NCBI GenBank assembly: GCA_947179485.1
Contig: OX359248.1
Span: forward strand, 46,696,847 to 46,760,846
DNA: 64,000 bases
Reading direction: 5' to 3'
Source of the DNA: Allacma fusca
Lineage: Eukaryota > Arthropoda > Collembola > Symphypleona > Sminthuridae
In this document: one piece after another, positions 50,313 through 60,530 of the stretch
How positions within the stretch are numbered: position 1 is the first letter of the stretch
Layout: every line of letters starts with the position of its first letter
The notes under the pieces: generated by a model
The model's database searches: none
The model's input: the letters and a program-made list of their open reading frames with translations, nothing else
Told to the model about the DNA's origin: nothing
Translations under genes and position numbers: made by a program

Positions 50313-50859
50313 ATATCCCGAATCGCTCAGTAAATCCACTCACACTGAAGTGAGCGTTCGGTGCATGCTAACTAGTAGTGCATCCCATAGAATCCAACAT
50401 CTATTTCTCTCTTTCCCTCACCTTGGCCACACAGGGGCACAGGGCTTTGAAGCCATTCCTCAACGATGGTAGTTGAGTACATTAAGTGCTGGACTACTCC
50501 TGTGTCCTCGTTTAGAAATAAGAATGCTGCTTACACTTGATTAAATTGTCAGAATGGAAAATGCATGAATGTAATTTTAAGCAACTATGTATATACTACA
50601 AGGCAGTAAGAGGAAATGTATTTACAACAGTTGGGATTTGAACGCAAGTATTTTTAATGTACTCAAAACTCTGAACATTAAAGTAATAAGAATGTTGGCT
50701 TATGTGTACGCTTGTCATAGATTTGTACCAATAATACAAGAATGTCAAGATGTAGTTAGTTGTTTTTATAAACTACAACTACAACGAATATTAATGAGAC
50801 ACTATTAAAATGCTTCTTACGATTTTGTCTACTGTGGTTAAAACTTTTCCTAGAAACTA
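50313..50859. other. Interval upstream of the dUTPase fragment
   Basis: An ATG at 50466 opens a 24-codon frame (EYIKCWTTPVSSF ... NAAYT). It loosely resembles the start of a dUTPase (the AAxYDL region) but is cut by TGA. The frame at 50587..50808 has no recognisable motif. Confidence 0.3.
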
Positions 50860-51255
50860 AACCTTTTCCTCAACTGTTTTTCATTCACGTATCAACGAGA
50901 GTAAATTTAACTCCAAGATCAGGGTCAGCCCTATGGCATGGAATTGATATCAGAGGTAAGTAAACATATGTTTAAATAATTATTATTTGTGGAAAACGTA
51001 CCATTACAACGTACCATTATGTTCGATATTAATTTATTCGCAGATGTTCTTCAGTGTATGTATTTTGAAAGTATTTCAATATTAGAGATGATAGATTGAT
51101 CTTCTTTTAAAATTTATATTGAATATATTAATATTTTATTTTTAGCTGGTGTCATTGATCCTGGTTTCAGAGGAAATATTGGCATAGTGCTGATTAATCA
51201 TGGTCAAATAGATTTCACCATCCAACCAGGTGATAACTGCGCATCACATCTGTGA
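50860..51255 (+). pseudogene. dUTPase fragment with one intron
   Basis: Seen: a first exon ends ...TPRSGSALWHGIDIR at 50955 with donor GTAAGT. The intron is 190 bp with acceptor TTTTTAG. A second exon starts 51146 and reads GVIDPGFRGNIGIVLIN then IQPGDNCASHL and a stop. Known: trimeric dUTPases (dUTP to dUMP plus pyrophosphate) carry PRSGLA (motif II), GVIDxxYRGxI (motif III) and GDRIAQ (motif IV). Motifs II and III are clear, and the Asp of GVID is kept. Motif IV is decayed and followed by a stop, and motif V (glycine-rich tail) is absent. The N-terminus is not securely found. Probably a pseudogene; the canonical intron suggests a host-derived or spliced gene. Confidence 0.65.
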
Positions 51256-51766
51256 ACGTGCTTTCATACCTAAATTTTTCGAATTGAAAGTTTAGGATGA
51301 ATAATTATAAATTTATTCGATATAACAATGAGCACGTAATTATTTACTGTCTACTAATTAATTATGTGCTGTCTAAATTTAACTGCTGAACATCGTTTCA
51401 CATATTTTAGGGTTACATTGATTCATGCTCACGTAATTTATTTTCCAAATTATAAACAAGATTAGAATTATTGAATTTCAATGAAACTGGATTTGAATTT
51501 TAGTTAAAATGAAATTTTTAATATGATATGTAGGTAATATGTAATAATATGATTTTGTTTTTGCAAATGTATTTTTGCTTATGAAAATAATTTTAAAAAT
51601 TATAAACAAGATTATGATTTTATTTTAATGAACCTAAGGATTTGAATTTTTAGTTGGTATGTAATTTCTTAAGTTTTAATTGATAATATAATTAATGCTA
51701 TTATGAAAATAACTTGATGAGAAGGATGTGTTTGAAATAATAATGAAGCAAATCAATTATTTTCAA
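51256..51766. other. AT-rich interval, nothing recognised
   Basis: Very AT-rich sequence between the dUTPase fragment and the next minus-strand pseudogene. Confidence 0.4.
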
Positions 51767-52437
51767 TCAGAATACACCATTCTTTATTTTGAATTTATAA
51801 TGAAAATGTAAATACTTTCTTGTTGACTCAATATGCTTATCAATATGATCCAAAGCAGCTCGCAGATTACCATATGCCTCATTCGTCAGAACGAATGAGC
51901 CAGCTTTGCTATCCTCTCCAACGTCACGACGGAAACCCACCACATAATAACCTGCTGATAGGAAGGGCATCCGTTCTATGTACAATCCTGGTGCTAGTTT
52001 AATAACTGCGTTTGGCACCTCAATAGTATTCTTGCTTCTAGTTTTGCGCAGATTGATAAAACCTTATTGTTTATCCCCATGCTTCAGCTTAAATGTCCTT
52101 GCATCGCTTTTCGGCTTCTTAAATTCAAATGATGATGTTGACCCCGTCTGCTCGGAGGAACGCTTTTGAACTCGTGTTGATCCCCTCGAAATCGTTTTCT
52201 CAGTTTTCTTTGACTCCAGTCATCACCTGGGTGTCTGGGAATACTTCATCTATCCCAGATGAATTGGATGAATCAGAATTGCTTGTATCAGTCCGTTGCC
52301 TAGACTTCTACCTTTTCAGTTCGTACTCCAAGAAATTTGCCTTCATCTTAGCCATCTTGTAGTCATCCTTTTTCGAGCGTATCCTTTTCATATCTTCCTT
52401 CGTAAGCTGTCCCGCCCCTCTCTCATTAACTAAAATA
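51767..52437 (-). pseudogene. Unrecognised protein, frameshifted pseudogene
   Basis: Seen: an acceptor-like ATTATTTTAG at about 52428 (minus) is followed by a charged segment (QLTKEDMKRIRSKKDDYKM), a Ser/Asp-rich linker (DTSNSDSSNSSGIDE) and a basic stretch. After a frameshift and a stop comes a folded-looking domain: GFINLRKTR, VIKLAPGLYIERM, GYYVVGFRRD and LTNEAYGNLRAALDHIDKHI. The last part faintly recalls the C-terminal helix of PC4-like single-strand DNA-binding coactivators, but I would not assign it. Several frame breaks make it a pseudogene. Confidence 0.4.
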
Positions 52438-52847
52438 ATGAAAAACAAATTGTTCAGTTATTATATTATCAAAAAAATCATTACCAAAGCTAGAGGTACA
52501 GGGAATTAAACAGGAATGTTTTCAATTCAAATTATAAATTACTTAAAAATTATTTCAAAAGTTTAGTTACGAAAAACATATCACTCATACTAGGACCTTC
52601 TACTCTTGGCAAACGCAGTTCAACTTAAACAAATTTCTGAATATATTTAATACTTAAAATTGATTAATATAATTGATTTTCTAGTTAACTTTAAAATTTT
52701 ATACTAACAGCAATTTTAGTATTTTCTTTTTGTAGACTATGCCAAACAAAGTTTTAATTACGTTATTAAACAAAGTTTCATGCATGCATAAAAATATGTA
52801 GCATATCATATTTCTAACAAGTTCTACATGCATACATATCAATTTAT
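52438..52847. other. AT-rich interval, nothing recognised
   Basis: Between the unrecognised pseudogene and the truncated 5' edge of the gypsy copy. Confidence 0.4.
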
Positions 52848-54661
52848 TTATTGGCTTCGTCGGTTAGTACCGATTATTTATTCCTGGTTACAGTAAGACC
52901 TGCAAACCCATCACAAACCGTTTGAAATCTAAAACCCCTTTTTGGGGGACCCCCTCAACAAGATGCATTCAGCCGAATAACCTCGAGTATTACCGAGATT
53001 ACCCAACTTCACATTCCCGACCTTCGTGAGACTTTCACAATCACTACTGATTGTAGCGCCACTAGTCTTGCCGCCGCACTACAACAAGAAAGTAACGGAA
53101 TTAGATATCCGTCCAGGTTCATCAGTAGACTCCTCAAATACGCAGAGACTCGGTATAGTGCGAGTGAGATCGAATGCTTAGCCGTCATCTGGGCCGTGAG
53201 GAAATTTCAGGGTTATATCGAGTTTACTCACTTCACTATTGAAACTGGTCACAGGTCGCTAACGTGGCTAATGAAGTTAAAGGAGCCTACAGGTAGATTA
53301 GGAATATGAAATTACTAGGTTACGACTTCGACATCGTTTATCGTGAGGGAAAATCGAACATCGTTGCTGATGCTCTCTCGCGCAGCTCGGAACTCTTTTA
53401 TATCCGATCTAGTCAGGCTATTGGAACTTCCACTATGATCTCCGAGCAGAAAAAGTATCGAGAATTAGGATTAGTCTATTTGTATCTGCTTGATAACTCC
53501 CTCCCACCTGAACCTACTCTAATTCAGTGAGTTACTAAATTAGCGAAAGTTGCTACTGTTCATGACGGGATGTTAATGAAATACGTTGGCCCCAGAGGTA
53601 AATCTTGGGAGAGCGAAGCTAGGTATTGGATTCCAGTTTCGCGCCGTCAGAAGACGCTTGAGATTTTTCATAGCAGTCCTATTTCCGGCCATTTCGACAT
53701 TATTAAAACTTATAAGGCTGTTGAGGACCGATGTCACTGGAGGACGTTGTGTAGAGATGTCGCTAAATTTATTTTCCATTGTATCAGATGCCAAAGGACA
53801 AAGACTTCCAGAAAGAAACCCGCTGGCCTTGCCACCTCACCTTTTTCAGATGCTTCCTGGGAGATACTAAGCATTGATTTGATGGGCCCATATGCTACGT
53901 CTGGGCAGCAGAACAAATACCTTTTTGTAGTTCTAGATTATTTCCCTAAGTGGGTAGAACATTTTCCTATCAAGTCAGCCACCACTAATCAGTTTATATC
54001 TAGGTTCTGGGAAGTATTCTGTCGTTGGGGCTTACCCAAAGCAATAATGTCTGACCGAGGTAGTCAATTCACGTCCAGATAGTATCTACGGCTCTGCTCT
54101 GAATTAAGTATTAGGTCTTTTCACACTACTGATTTTCACCCCCAGAGCAATGCTGTCGAAGCCTACAATAAAACGATTAAGTCAATAATTATTGCCGTAA
54201 CGGAACGTATGAAAGACTGGGATAAATGTGTGGAAGAGATTCACTCGCATGTAAATGAGTCTTCTCAGTTTACCCTGGCCTATCTAAATTTTGGCCTCGA
54301 ATTAAGAACCATTTGTGACAACTCTTTAAATTTACAACTACCAGGTATTAACCCTAGAAATAATTTCGCTGAACATTTCGCTCTTCTTCGATCAATTGCA
54401 AGGGAGAATATTATTGCCGCTCAGGAACAATCTCAAAAGTATAATAATGAGAGACACACCAAAGTAGTTAATAAATTCGGCGACTCAGTTATGCTACGGA
54501 CTCATCCTCTTTCTAATGCCAGTAAAGGTATCACCCCTAGATTTGAAGCACCTTTTACAATCAAAACCTTTGTAACTGATAACATTTTTGAACTAAATAT
54601 TCCCCCTGGCCGTTAGCAACACTTTAACAATATATACCATGTCTGTGAGTTCAAACGTTGT
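52848..54661 (+). pseudogene. Ty3/gypsy pol remnant (RT end, RNase H, integrase)
   Basis: Seen in order: the end of the RT/connection region (YRLFIPGYSKT near 52874, KPITNRLK); RNase H (FTITTDCSA near 53037, SRFISRLLKYAETRYS, IECLAVIWAVRKF); then after a frameshift GYDFDIVYREGKSN and VADALSR; an integrase zinc finger (HSSPISGHFDI ... FHCIRCQRTK, H-H-C-C); and an integrase core with SIDLMGPYA and MSDRGSQF giving the two Asp. A TAG at 54080 precedes the part with the Glu (AVEAYNKTIK). The integrase C-terminus continues to a TAG at 54614..54616 and reads on for another 15 codons (FNNIYHVCEFKRC). Gag, protease and most of RT are missing: the copy is 5'-truncated. Several internal stops make it inactive. 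Confidence 0.85.
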
Positions 54662-55907
54662 TCCTCTGAATCTATGAAACTACCTGCCTCGGCCGATGGC
54701 CCTAATTTACTTCTAGGGAATCCACAGATAGCGAGCCACCCTACCACGACAAATGGTTTTAAATCCAATGCACCCTTCAATACCCGTGCCCTCTCTAATG
54801 TCACATCGTCTGTCCGCCCTGAAATCAGCTCCAAATCAGTCACCCGGTCCAGCCAGCTTACCCAACCCGAGTGCAGACCCCGTTCAGATCCTAAGTCTCC
54901 AAGTTTTGCCCACACACGAAGAGACCCAACAGATGCGGACGAGACTGCAACGGCACCCGTATGGCCCGAAAGAATTGCCCGATCTGTCCATGTCCCATTA
55001 CAATTTGAACAACCGGGACGCAAAAGCATGCTGCAACAACCCCCCACTTTATCGGAGAGACATCACCAGTTCGAATGGCAGAAATGGAGGAACTATCCGC
55101 CGGTGAAGAAACTGACAGTTCCGACATCATTTCGCCTCCATCATTACTGGAACGGGACACTAATTCCGACGGACCCCCAGTCCTGTCCATCGATACCATA
55201 CCCGATATCGGGGGACAGGAAAACTCCCGGACTTTGGCCGTTACCACTGATCCCGCAGGAGAGATTGATTGCCATCTCATTTCTGAAATCGGGCAGCATG
55301 TTTCGTCTCCCTCGCAGATTCTAGTCACTATTCGCACCCACTGGGGATCCCGCTCCCACACGTTTTATATTTCGTGACACCCTGAACCTGAGTCTCGTGT
55401 ATTAGCTTTACCCGCATACACACTTTCAGCTGCGAAGGGAATGCCGGTCGACCATGTATTCCATGTTATTTCGTCTCTAAATCCAACTATTTGCAAGCAG
55501 GGTCAAATTACTGGGTCCAAAACCGCCTGACTGTATAAACTGGAAGTCTGTTCCATGTAAAGGGTAAACCCGTGCGACACTAATCGACCTCCGCACCTCA
55601 TCAAATTACGATTCTCTACGTCATTGGAATCAAAGCTAAGCGTTCCGACGTCACGAAACAAGCCCTTAGACAAAACAGCTTCTATCAGCGTCTTGATCAA
55701 CGTGCCACTACAAAACCACACCTTCATCCTTCTACTACTGAACCTCTCTTTGATCCTCGAGCCATAAAATTGCCAGCTTCTGTCAATAGTACTCGATGGG
55801 ACCTTCCGTTGCTTCAAAGCCCCCTCCAATATTTCCCTGCTCAAGTCTTTCCTGAGGCTATGCTGCGCAAGTCGCCTGCTATTATTTCCACTGATAGCCC
55901 TACTGGA
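54662..55907 (+). pseudogene. Post-pol reading frame of the gypsy copy, part 1
   Basis: Pro/Ser-rich and acidic frames follow pol. One runs directly on from the pol frame (54662 to about 55130, with ASADGPNLLL), one is shifted (55075..55377, SAGEETDSSDIISPP), and one is open from about 55582 to the foldback insertion at 55916 (ending STDSPTGRDP). No envelope or capsid hallmark is recognised. The last frame resumes in phase on the far side of the foldback element (see 59383..59868). Confidence 0.45.
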
Positions 55908-56050
55908 CGTGATCCCGGCTGAGTTCTACTTTCCCGGCCACAAAATTACCTTCCACTAGCATTTCCACCTTCCGCTAGACCTTCCACTTAGCATTCCACC
56001 AAAATTTTACAGATTGTTTACCTTCCAGATCTTTCACCTAAATTTGACCA

Positions 56051-56649
56051 TCCACGCAGTGGTGGCTGAGTGGTCAGAGCGTCCCGTTCGTTGCGGCTGG
56101 AGTCGATTTCGATTCAAGTAAATCTCTTATACTTTAATAATTTACACTGCTCTTTCTTTCTTCTACTATATTTTTGTGTAAGGTGATGAGGGCGTAAAAG
56201 CGGCTTGCACACTGAAGACTGGAACCATGGCCTGGATGCACAGGGGGACTATCAGTGGACATTCCTTAGATGGAGGGAAACTAGGAGCTGTCAATATGCA
56301 TGCTTTGCTAGACATTCTAGTCTAACGAGCGTCCGATAAACCTCTTCCTAACCAAAATCTCCTCTCCCTCCAATTACCTCCTACACTGCATTTCCTAGTT
56401 GGAGCAAAGATTTGTGATATACTCGCTGAGAGGAATGGACTGATGGGTATTTGTCCCACTCGTCTAGCTCTATGCTTATACTTAGTGTCGGCACCTTGCG
56501 TACGATACCCTGTTCTCAAGGTTTCCACCCAACTTTCAACCGAAGAAAGCCGGTATAAGCTTTTACTTGTAACTTCACAAGTTCTCAAAATTGCGTATGG
56601 CATGATGACTAATAATTAAATGCAAGAATAAAATGTGCCCCTGTGGGCG
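56051..56649 (+). mobile_element. tRNA-derived SINE-like insertion in the left foldback arm
   Basis: Seen: the segment interrupts the left arm exactly where the inverted right arm is continuous (AAATTTGACC followed by AGATGGAAGG). It is bracketed by ACCTAAATTTGACC (56036 on) and ACCTAAATGTGAC (56650 on), an imperfect 13-14-bp target duplication. Near its start it has TGGCTGAGTGG (56063..56073, a perfect pol III A box) and GATTTCGATTC (56105..56115, B-box-like) at tRNA-like spacing. Inference: a tRNA-derived SINE or other LINE-mobilised retroposon. 599 bp is long for a SINE, so a chimeric retroposon is possible. Confidence 0.6.
56056..56120 (+). promoter_or_regulatory. RNA polymerase III internal promoter (A and B boxes)
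   Basis: A box TGGCTGAGTGG at 56063..56073 and a B-box-like GATTTCGATTC at 56105..56115, 31 bp apart, as in tRNA genes of the Ser/Leu type. The acceptor stem does not close, so this is a tRNA-like head, not a tRNA gene. Confidence 0.55.
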
Positions 56650-56955
56650 ACCTAAATGTGACAAGATGGAAGGTCCTTCTACCTGGTTTCTTGTGTTAAT
56701 TACCATTTCCCTGCGTGTTCTGGTGGGTGAAACACAAACTGATAACTGGAGATAGTTAATGCGTTGTCCTCTGTTTTCGACTATTCAACCCGTTTAATTT
56801 ATTGGGAAAAGTAAGTCGCAACGCTAGAGTTTGCGTCTTACTATTAATAGTTAGTTGTTACGGAATTTGCTAAAAACGTTTTAAACATTTTGTAAAAAAT
56901 CAGTTCACCGGCAACTACGGCAACAGATTGTGATCTCGAATTACGTGGTTCTGCA

Positions 56956-57907
56956 CAGGGTTGAAAATTCGAATCGAAATTCGAGTCGGAATCGAAAAGG
57001 AATCCGAAAATTTAAAGTATTAGGATCGGAATCGGAATTGAAAATAATGTAAAATTTGGTATTGGAATTCTAATCGGAGTTGGAAAGTATTAGTATTAGA
57101 GTTTAATGATATTCCGATAAATTCCAATTCCATTTCTATGACATTAGATTATACAGCCATAGAGATTTGATTCACAAAATACTTTCACTTAACATTATGC
57201 GCATTACTGTTGTTACTTCAAACATACACGTTCTCCAAGATCGCGCATTTACATTAATCCGTGAAATAGAAAATTATCTCCTTTTTCAAGCCACGCCATA
57301 CACTTCTACAGTTTGTTGCGTGAATAGTTCTTTATTGTAGTAATAAATATGGGAAGAAAGGCAGAATCATTTATTCACGATTACTGTTACTACAACAGAA
57401 ATACAAAAAATCTAAATGAAACACATATTCCAAAGAATTCCGTGGAAAAACTGGAACGCACAAGCGACAGCTAAAACTAATGTGTCCAAGTGATGGAATG
57501 ATTTAGAATTTTATAAACTTTTCCAGCAAGTAGCTTCTGTAATCTGGAACTTTCCAGTAACTCAGGTTTCTGTAGAAAGACCTTTCTTTGCATTACGTAT
57601 CATGTGAAACAATTACTGAGGATTCACTGCAAAACGTAGTTTGTTCGAGTAAACAATGGTTTTAAATGTAGTGGTCAAATGGCTTCTAAAATTATAAAAA
57701 TAACAAAAAGAATGTAATAAAGATTAATTATGAGTTGCATACACGGAATCGGAATCGGAATTATTTAAAAGTATTTGAATTAATTGGTATCGGAATTCAA
57801 AATATAATTATTTGGATACATTGGAATCCGAATCTAAATCGAAATTAAATTTATGCAGGTGTTGTAATTGGAATCGGAATTTTTATTTTCACGATATTTC
57901 TTCCCTG
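56956..57907. mobile_element. hAT element with GGAATCGGAATT arms and transposase remnant
   Basis: Seen: termini CAGGGTTGAAAATTCG and (reverse) CAGGGAAGAAATATCG, with flanks GTTCTGCA (56948..56955) and GTTCTCCA (57908..57915), 7 of 8 matching. The inverted arm of the foldback element shows the corresponding uninterrupted site (GTGGTTTTCCAG...), proving an insertion. Both arms consist of GGAATCGGAATT words on the same strand. The core encodes a fragment like the hAT C-terminal dimerisation domain. It is the only motif-array element in the window with recognisable transposase sequence, and it identifies the superfamily. Confidence 0.88.
57500..57606 (+). pseudogene. hAT transposase C-terminal dimerisation domain fragment
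   Basis: The frame reads LEFYKLFQQVASVIWNFPVT then QVSVERPFFALRIM and TGA. This matches the hAT family C-terminal pattern of a Trp/Pro-containing helix followed by S-x-E-R-x-F-S (known, Dimer_Tnp_hAT). The usual Ser after the Phe is Phe here. It is truncated on both sides. Confidence 0.75.
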
Positions 57908-58310
57908 GTTCTCCAAGTTTTGATTTTTATCAGTCTATAAATCTACACAAGACCATCGAAATCTTGTACATATAATGATTTTGTAACAGTAACTTGATTC
58001 CTCAAAGGTGTCTCGAATTTTTATAGTTATTGCACGAGTCAGTTTTAACTTAAAATACTCAAGTGCTGTCACCTGCGTGTTAATTTTACGAATAAAAAAT
58101 GCGAAACATAAGTTAACACACCGAAGTTGATCCACGACTGTTATTTTCAAATGAATGGACACAAAATAAATGAGCTTCGGTCATACAGTAACTCATGTAG
58201 AGGGGCAATATAGAGTTTTTTTAGTGAGTCTGTACGGGTAATGTGGGTAGTCACGTGGAAGGCCAGGTGGAATGATCAAGGGGAAGGTGGATGGTTAGAT
58301 TGAAAGTCTG

Positions 58311-59190
58311 GGCTGAGTTCTACTTTCCCGGCCACAAAATTACTTTCCACCTTTAACTCACCCATATATTAACACTGTAATACATAAGTAACTTCCACAG
58401 GCTTCCAACTCCCACCAAACTTCCAACCTTCCACCTTCCCCTTAATCATTCCACCTGACCTTCCACGTGTTCATTCATTTGAAAATAACAGTGTTGGATC
58501 AATTTCGGTGTGTGAACTTATGTTTCGCGTTTTGTATTCGTAAAATTATCACGGAGGTGAAAGCACTTGAGTGTTTTAAGTTAAAACTAACTTGTATTAC
58601 TAACTATAAAAATGCATGGTACCTGCATGGAGAAAACAAGTTACTGTTACAAAATCCTTATATGTACAAGTATGATTGTCAGATTTCGATGGTGTTCTGT
58701 AGAATTATGTCAAAGGACTGATAAAAATCAACCACTGGAAAACCACGCGATTCGAAAGAGCTCAGTTGCCGTATTTACCGATGAACCGATTTTTAACAAA
58801 CTTTTTGAAACGTTTTTAGCAAATTCTGTAACAACTAACGATTAATGGTAAGACACAAAATTTCTGGCGTTGCGACTTACTTTTCCTAATAAATTAAAAC
58901 GCTGATTTACTGTTTGAATAGTCGCATAGAGGGGGCAACGCATTAACTATCACCAGTTCACACTTTGTGTTTCACCCACCAGAACACAGAAGGATATGTT
59001 AATTAACACAGGGGACCAGGTAGAATGACCTTCCATCTGGTCAAATTTGGGTGAAAGATCTGGATGGTAAAAAATCTGTAAAACTTTGGTGGAATGTCAA
59101 GTGGAAGGTCTAGTGGAACATCTTGTGGAATGTGGAAATCCCGGTGGAAGGTGGAAGGTAATTTTGTGGCCGGGAAAGTAGAACTCAGCC
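58311..59190. mobile_element. Inner copy of the same foldback family, inverted in the outer one
   Basis: Seen: termini GGCTGAGTTCTACTTTCCCG and (reverse) GGCTGAGTTCTACTTTCCCG, flanked by the 8-bp repeat AAAGTCTG (58303..58310, 59191..59198; a ninth base is ambiguous because of the terminal GG). Its left 90 bp, including CCATATATTAACACTG, are the inverse of the outer element's right end (59285..59373). So it lies in the opposite orientation, and its 880 bp represent a nearly uninterrupted reference copy. The frame 58467..58721 has no recognised domain. Confidence 0.8.
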
Positions 59191-59210
59191 AAAGTCTGGT
59201 GGAAGGTCAA

Positions 59211-59273
59211 GTGGAAGTTTGGTGGGAGGTCAAGTGGAAGTTTGGTGGGAGGTCAAGTGGAAGTTTGGTGGGA
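59211..59273 (+). repeat. 23-bp tandem repeat in the foldback right arm
   Basis: Two full units and one partial unit of GTGGAAGTTTGGTGGGAGG plus TCAA, part of the generally GTGGAAGG-rich arms of this family. Confidence 0.85.
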
Positions 59274-59382
59274 TATGAAAGTCTGGTGGAAGTTACTTAT
59301 GTATTACAGTGTTAATATATGGGCGAGTGGAAGATAGAAGGTAAGTTTGTGGCCGGGAACGTAGAACTCAGCCCTTGATCCC

Positions 59383-59868
59383 AGAAGCTTTAAGCGATCT
59401 CCGTCAGCCAAACGAACGTTAGCTCCGATTGCATCTCCTGTCCGCAAACGCGCCTCTCCACCACCAACTATAAAGAAAACAGGGTTGATTCTGGCACTCT
59501 TTGGATCTTCCGACGATGAAAGGGACTTAGGAGATCCAGGCAAAGACTGTACTGAGGGACAACAGACTCCGAAATCCGACACTTAAGAAGCTGAAGAGTC
59601 CGACAGCTTAAGTAGCGCCAATTGAACTGTTCCCTCAAACTATAACTCTGACTCTGATGTACAGATCGACCCTCCGCGCACCAATCCGTCCGTTTCGCCT
59701 GTCCCTATGGGAAAACAAGCCTCGCCGAATTCCCCTCTTGCAAGTCCGTCTTCCCCAATAGATCCATCTTCCGTCGATATCCACGCCCTCGCCGTTAAAT
59801 TCTTTGCCGGCGTGTATGATTTTAACCTAGATGACTGTGACCGGAAGGCTACCGAATTCTGTGACTAG
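59383..59868 (+). pseudogene. Post-pol reading frame of the gypsy copy, part 2
   Basis: Continues in phase from 55916 after the foldback element and one 9-bp flank. It is basic at first (KRSPSAKR), then acidic/Ser/Pro-rich. Two in-frame stops (TAA about 59583, TGA about 59631) interrupt it before the terminal TAG at 59866..59868. Near the end is HALAVKFFAGVYDFNLDDCD, the most folded-looking part. I do not recognise the protein. Confidence 0.45.
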
Positions 59869-60059
59869 TATCGGCCAACTACCCTTGTTAATCGTGATCT
59901 GAGTCCGTGCTTAGCTAGTTTCTTGGTTGCATCCAATTCTCCTGATCACGACTAACTCTTATTCTTCCACATTGTGCCAATTAGGTTGTTGTTTATCTAG
60001 TCCTCAATTATACATAGGAAGTTACTTTGTAAACGGTGATTGTACCCTACTAAAATGGT

Positions 60060-60320
60060 AATTGCTCTCATATAGATTTATTGTGTTCTTCTAGCTTGAT
60101 TTATGTTCCATACGATACCTATTACTATTCTAATACAGATTTATTGTGTTCTTCGAGATTTATATATGCTTAATGTGATTGTTCTCTAATACTCTTATAA
60201 TTTTTCTCATACAGATCTATTGTGTTCATCTAGAATGAATTAAGTTACTGTCGTTATTTCTTATGATACCTATTTTTGCTCTCATAAATATTTGCTTACA
60301 AATATTGTGTTAATCAAGAC
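60060..60320 (+). repeat. Degenerate 65-75-bp tandem repeat
   Basis: Three clear copies and one poor copy of TCTCATA.AGATTTATTGTG followed by TTCTTCTAG-like sequence. Confidence 0.55.
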
Positions 60321-60520
60321 TGATATGTGTTTAATGGTCTTATACAGTAGTCCTTCGCCAATTAAAACGGGATAAGTGTTAAAATTATACAAGTTGTACT
60401 GAATTATATAAATACTAATCTAATAATTATGAAGTAAACAAAAATTATGAAATGAAAACTTAACTAAATTACTCCCGCTCCCACACGCACATTACAATTC
60501 AAACTACAAATCTAACACGT

Positions 60521-60530
60521 GGGAGGGGGA
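60521..60530 (+). promoter_or_regulatory. Candidate polypurine tract of the gypsy copy
   Basis: An uninterrupted purine run GGGAGGGGGA downstream of the post-pol frame. In gypsy elements plus-strand priming starts from such a tract directly before the 3' LTR (known). Position is suggestive only. Confidence 0.3.

Larger units (their letters stand above)
55917..59373. mobile_element. Foldback / Mutator-like element (outer copy)
   Basis: Seen: termini GGCTGAGTTCTACTTTCCCG and (reverse) GGCTGAGTTCTACGTTCCCG, followed by the CCACAAA.TTACCTTC block. It is flanked by 9-bp direct repeats CGTGATCCC (55908..55916) and CTTGATCCC (59374..59382), one mismatch. The gypsy-associated frame continues in phase when the element and one flank are skipped, which supports the borders. 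Its interior pairs with an inverted copy of the same family over hundreds of bases. Known: long TIRs with about 9-bp duplications fit Mutator-like or foldback elements. Of 3457 bp, a SINE-like insert, a hAT element and an inner same-family copy account for all but about 1 kb. No transposase is visible. Confidence 0.8.

Noticed and set aside
54613-55361. Minus-strand ORFs of 144 and 156 codons
   Set aside because: They are antisense to the post-pol frames of the gypsy copy and have no motif of their own.
56056-56140. Functional tRNA gene
   Set aside because: A and B boxes are present, but no closed acceptor or anticodon stem can be drawn, and the segment lies inside a bracketed insertion.
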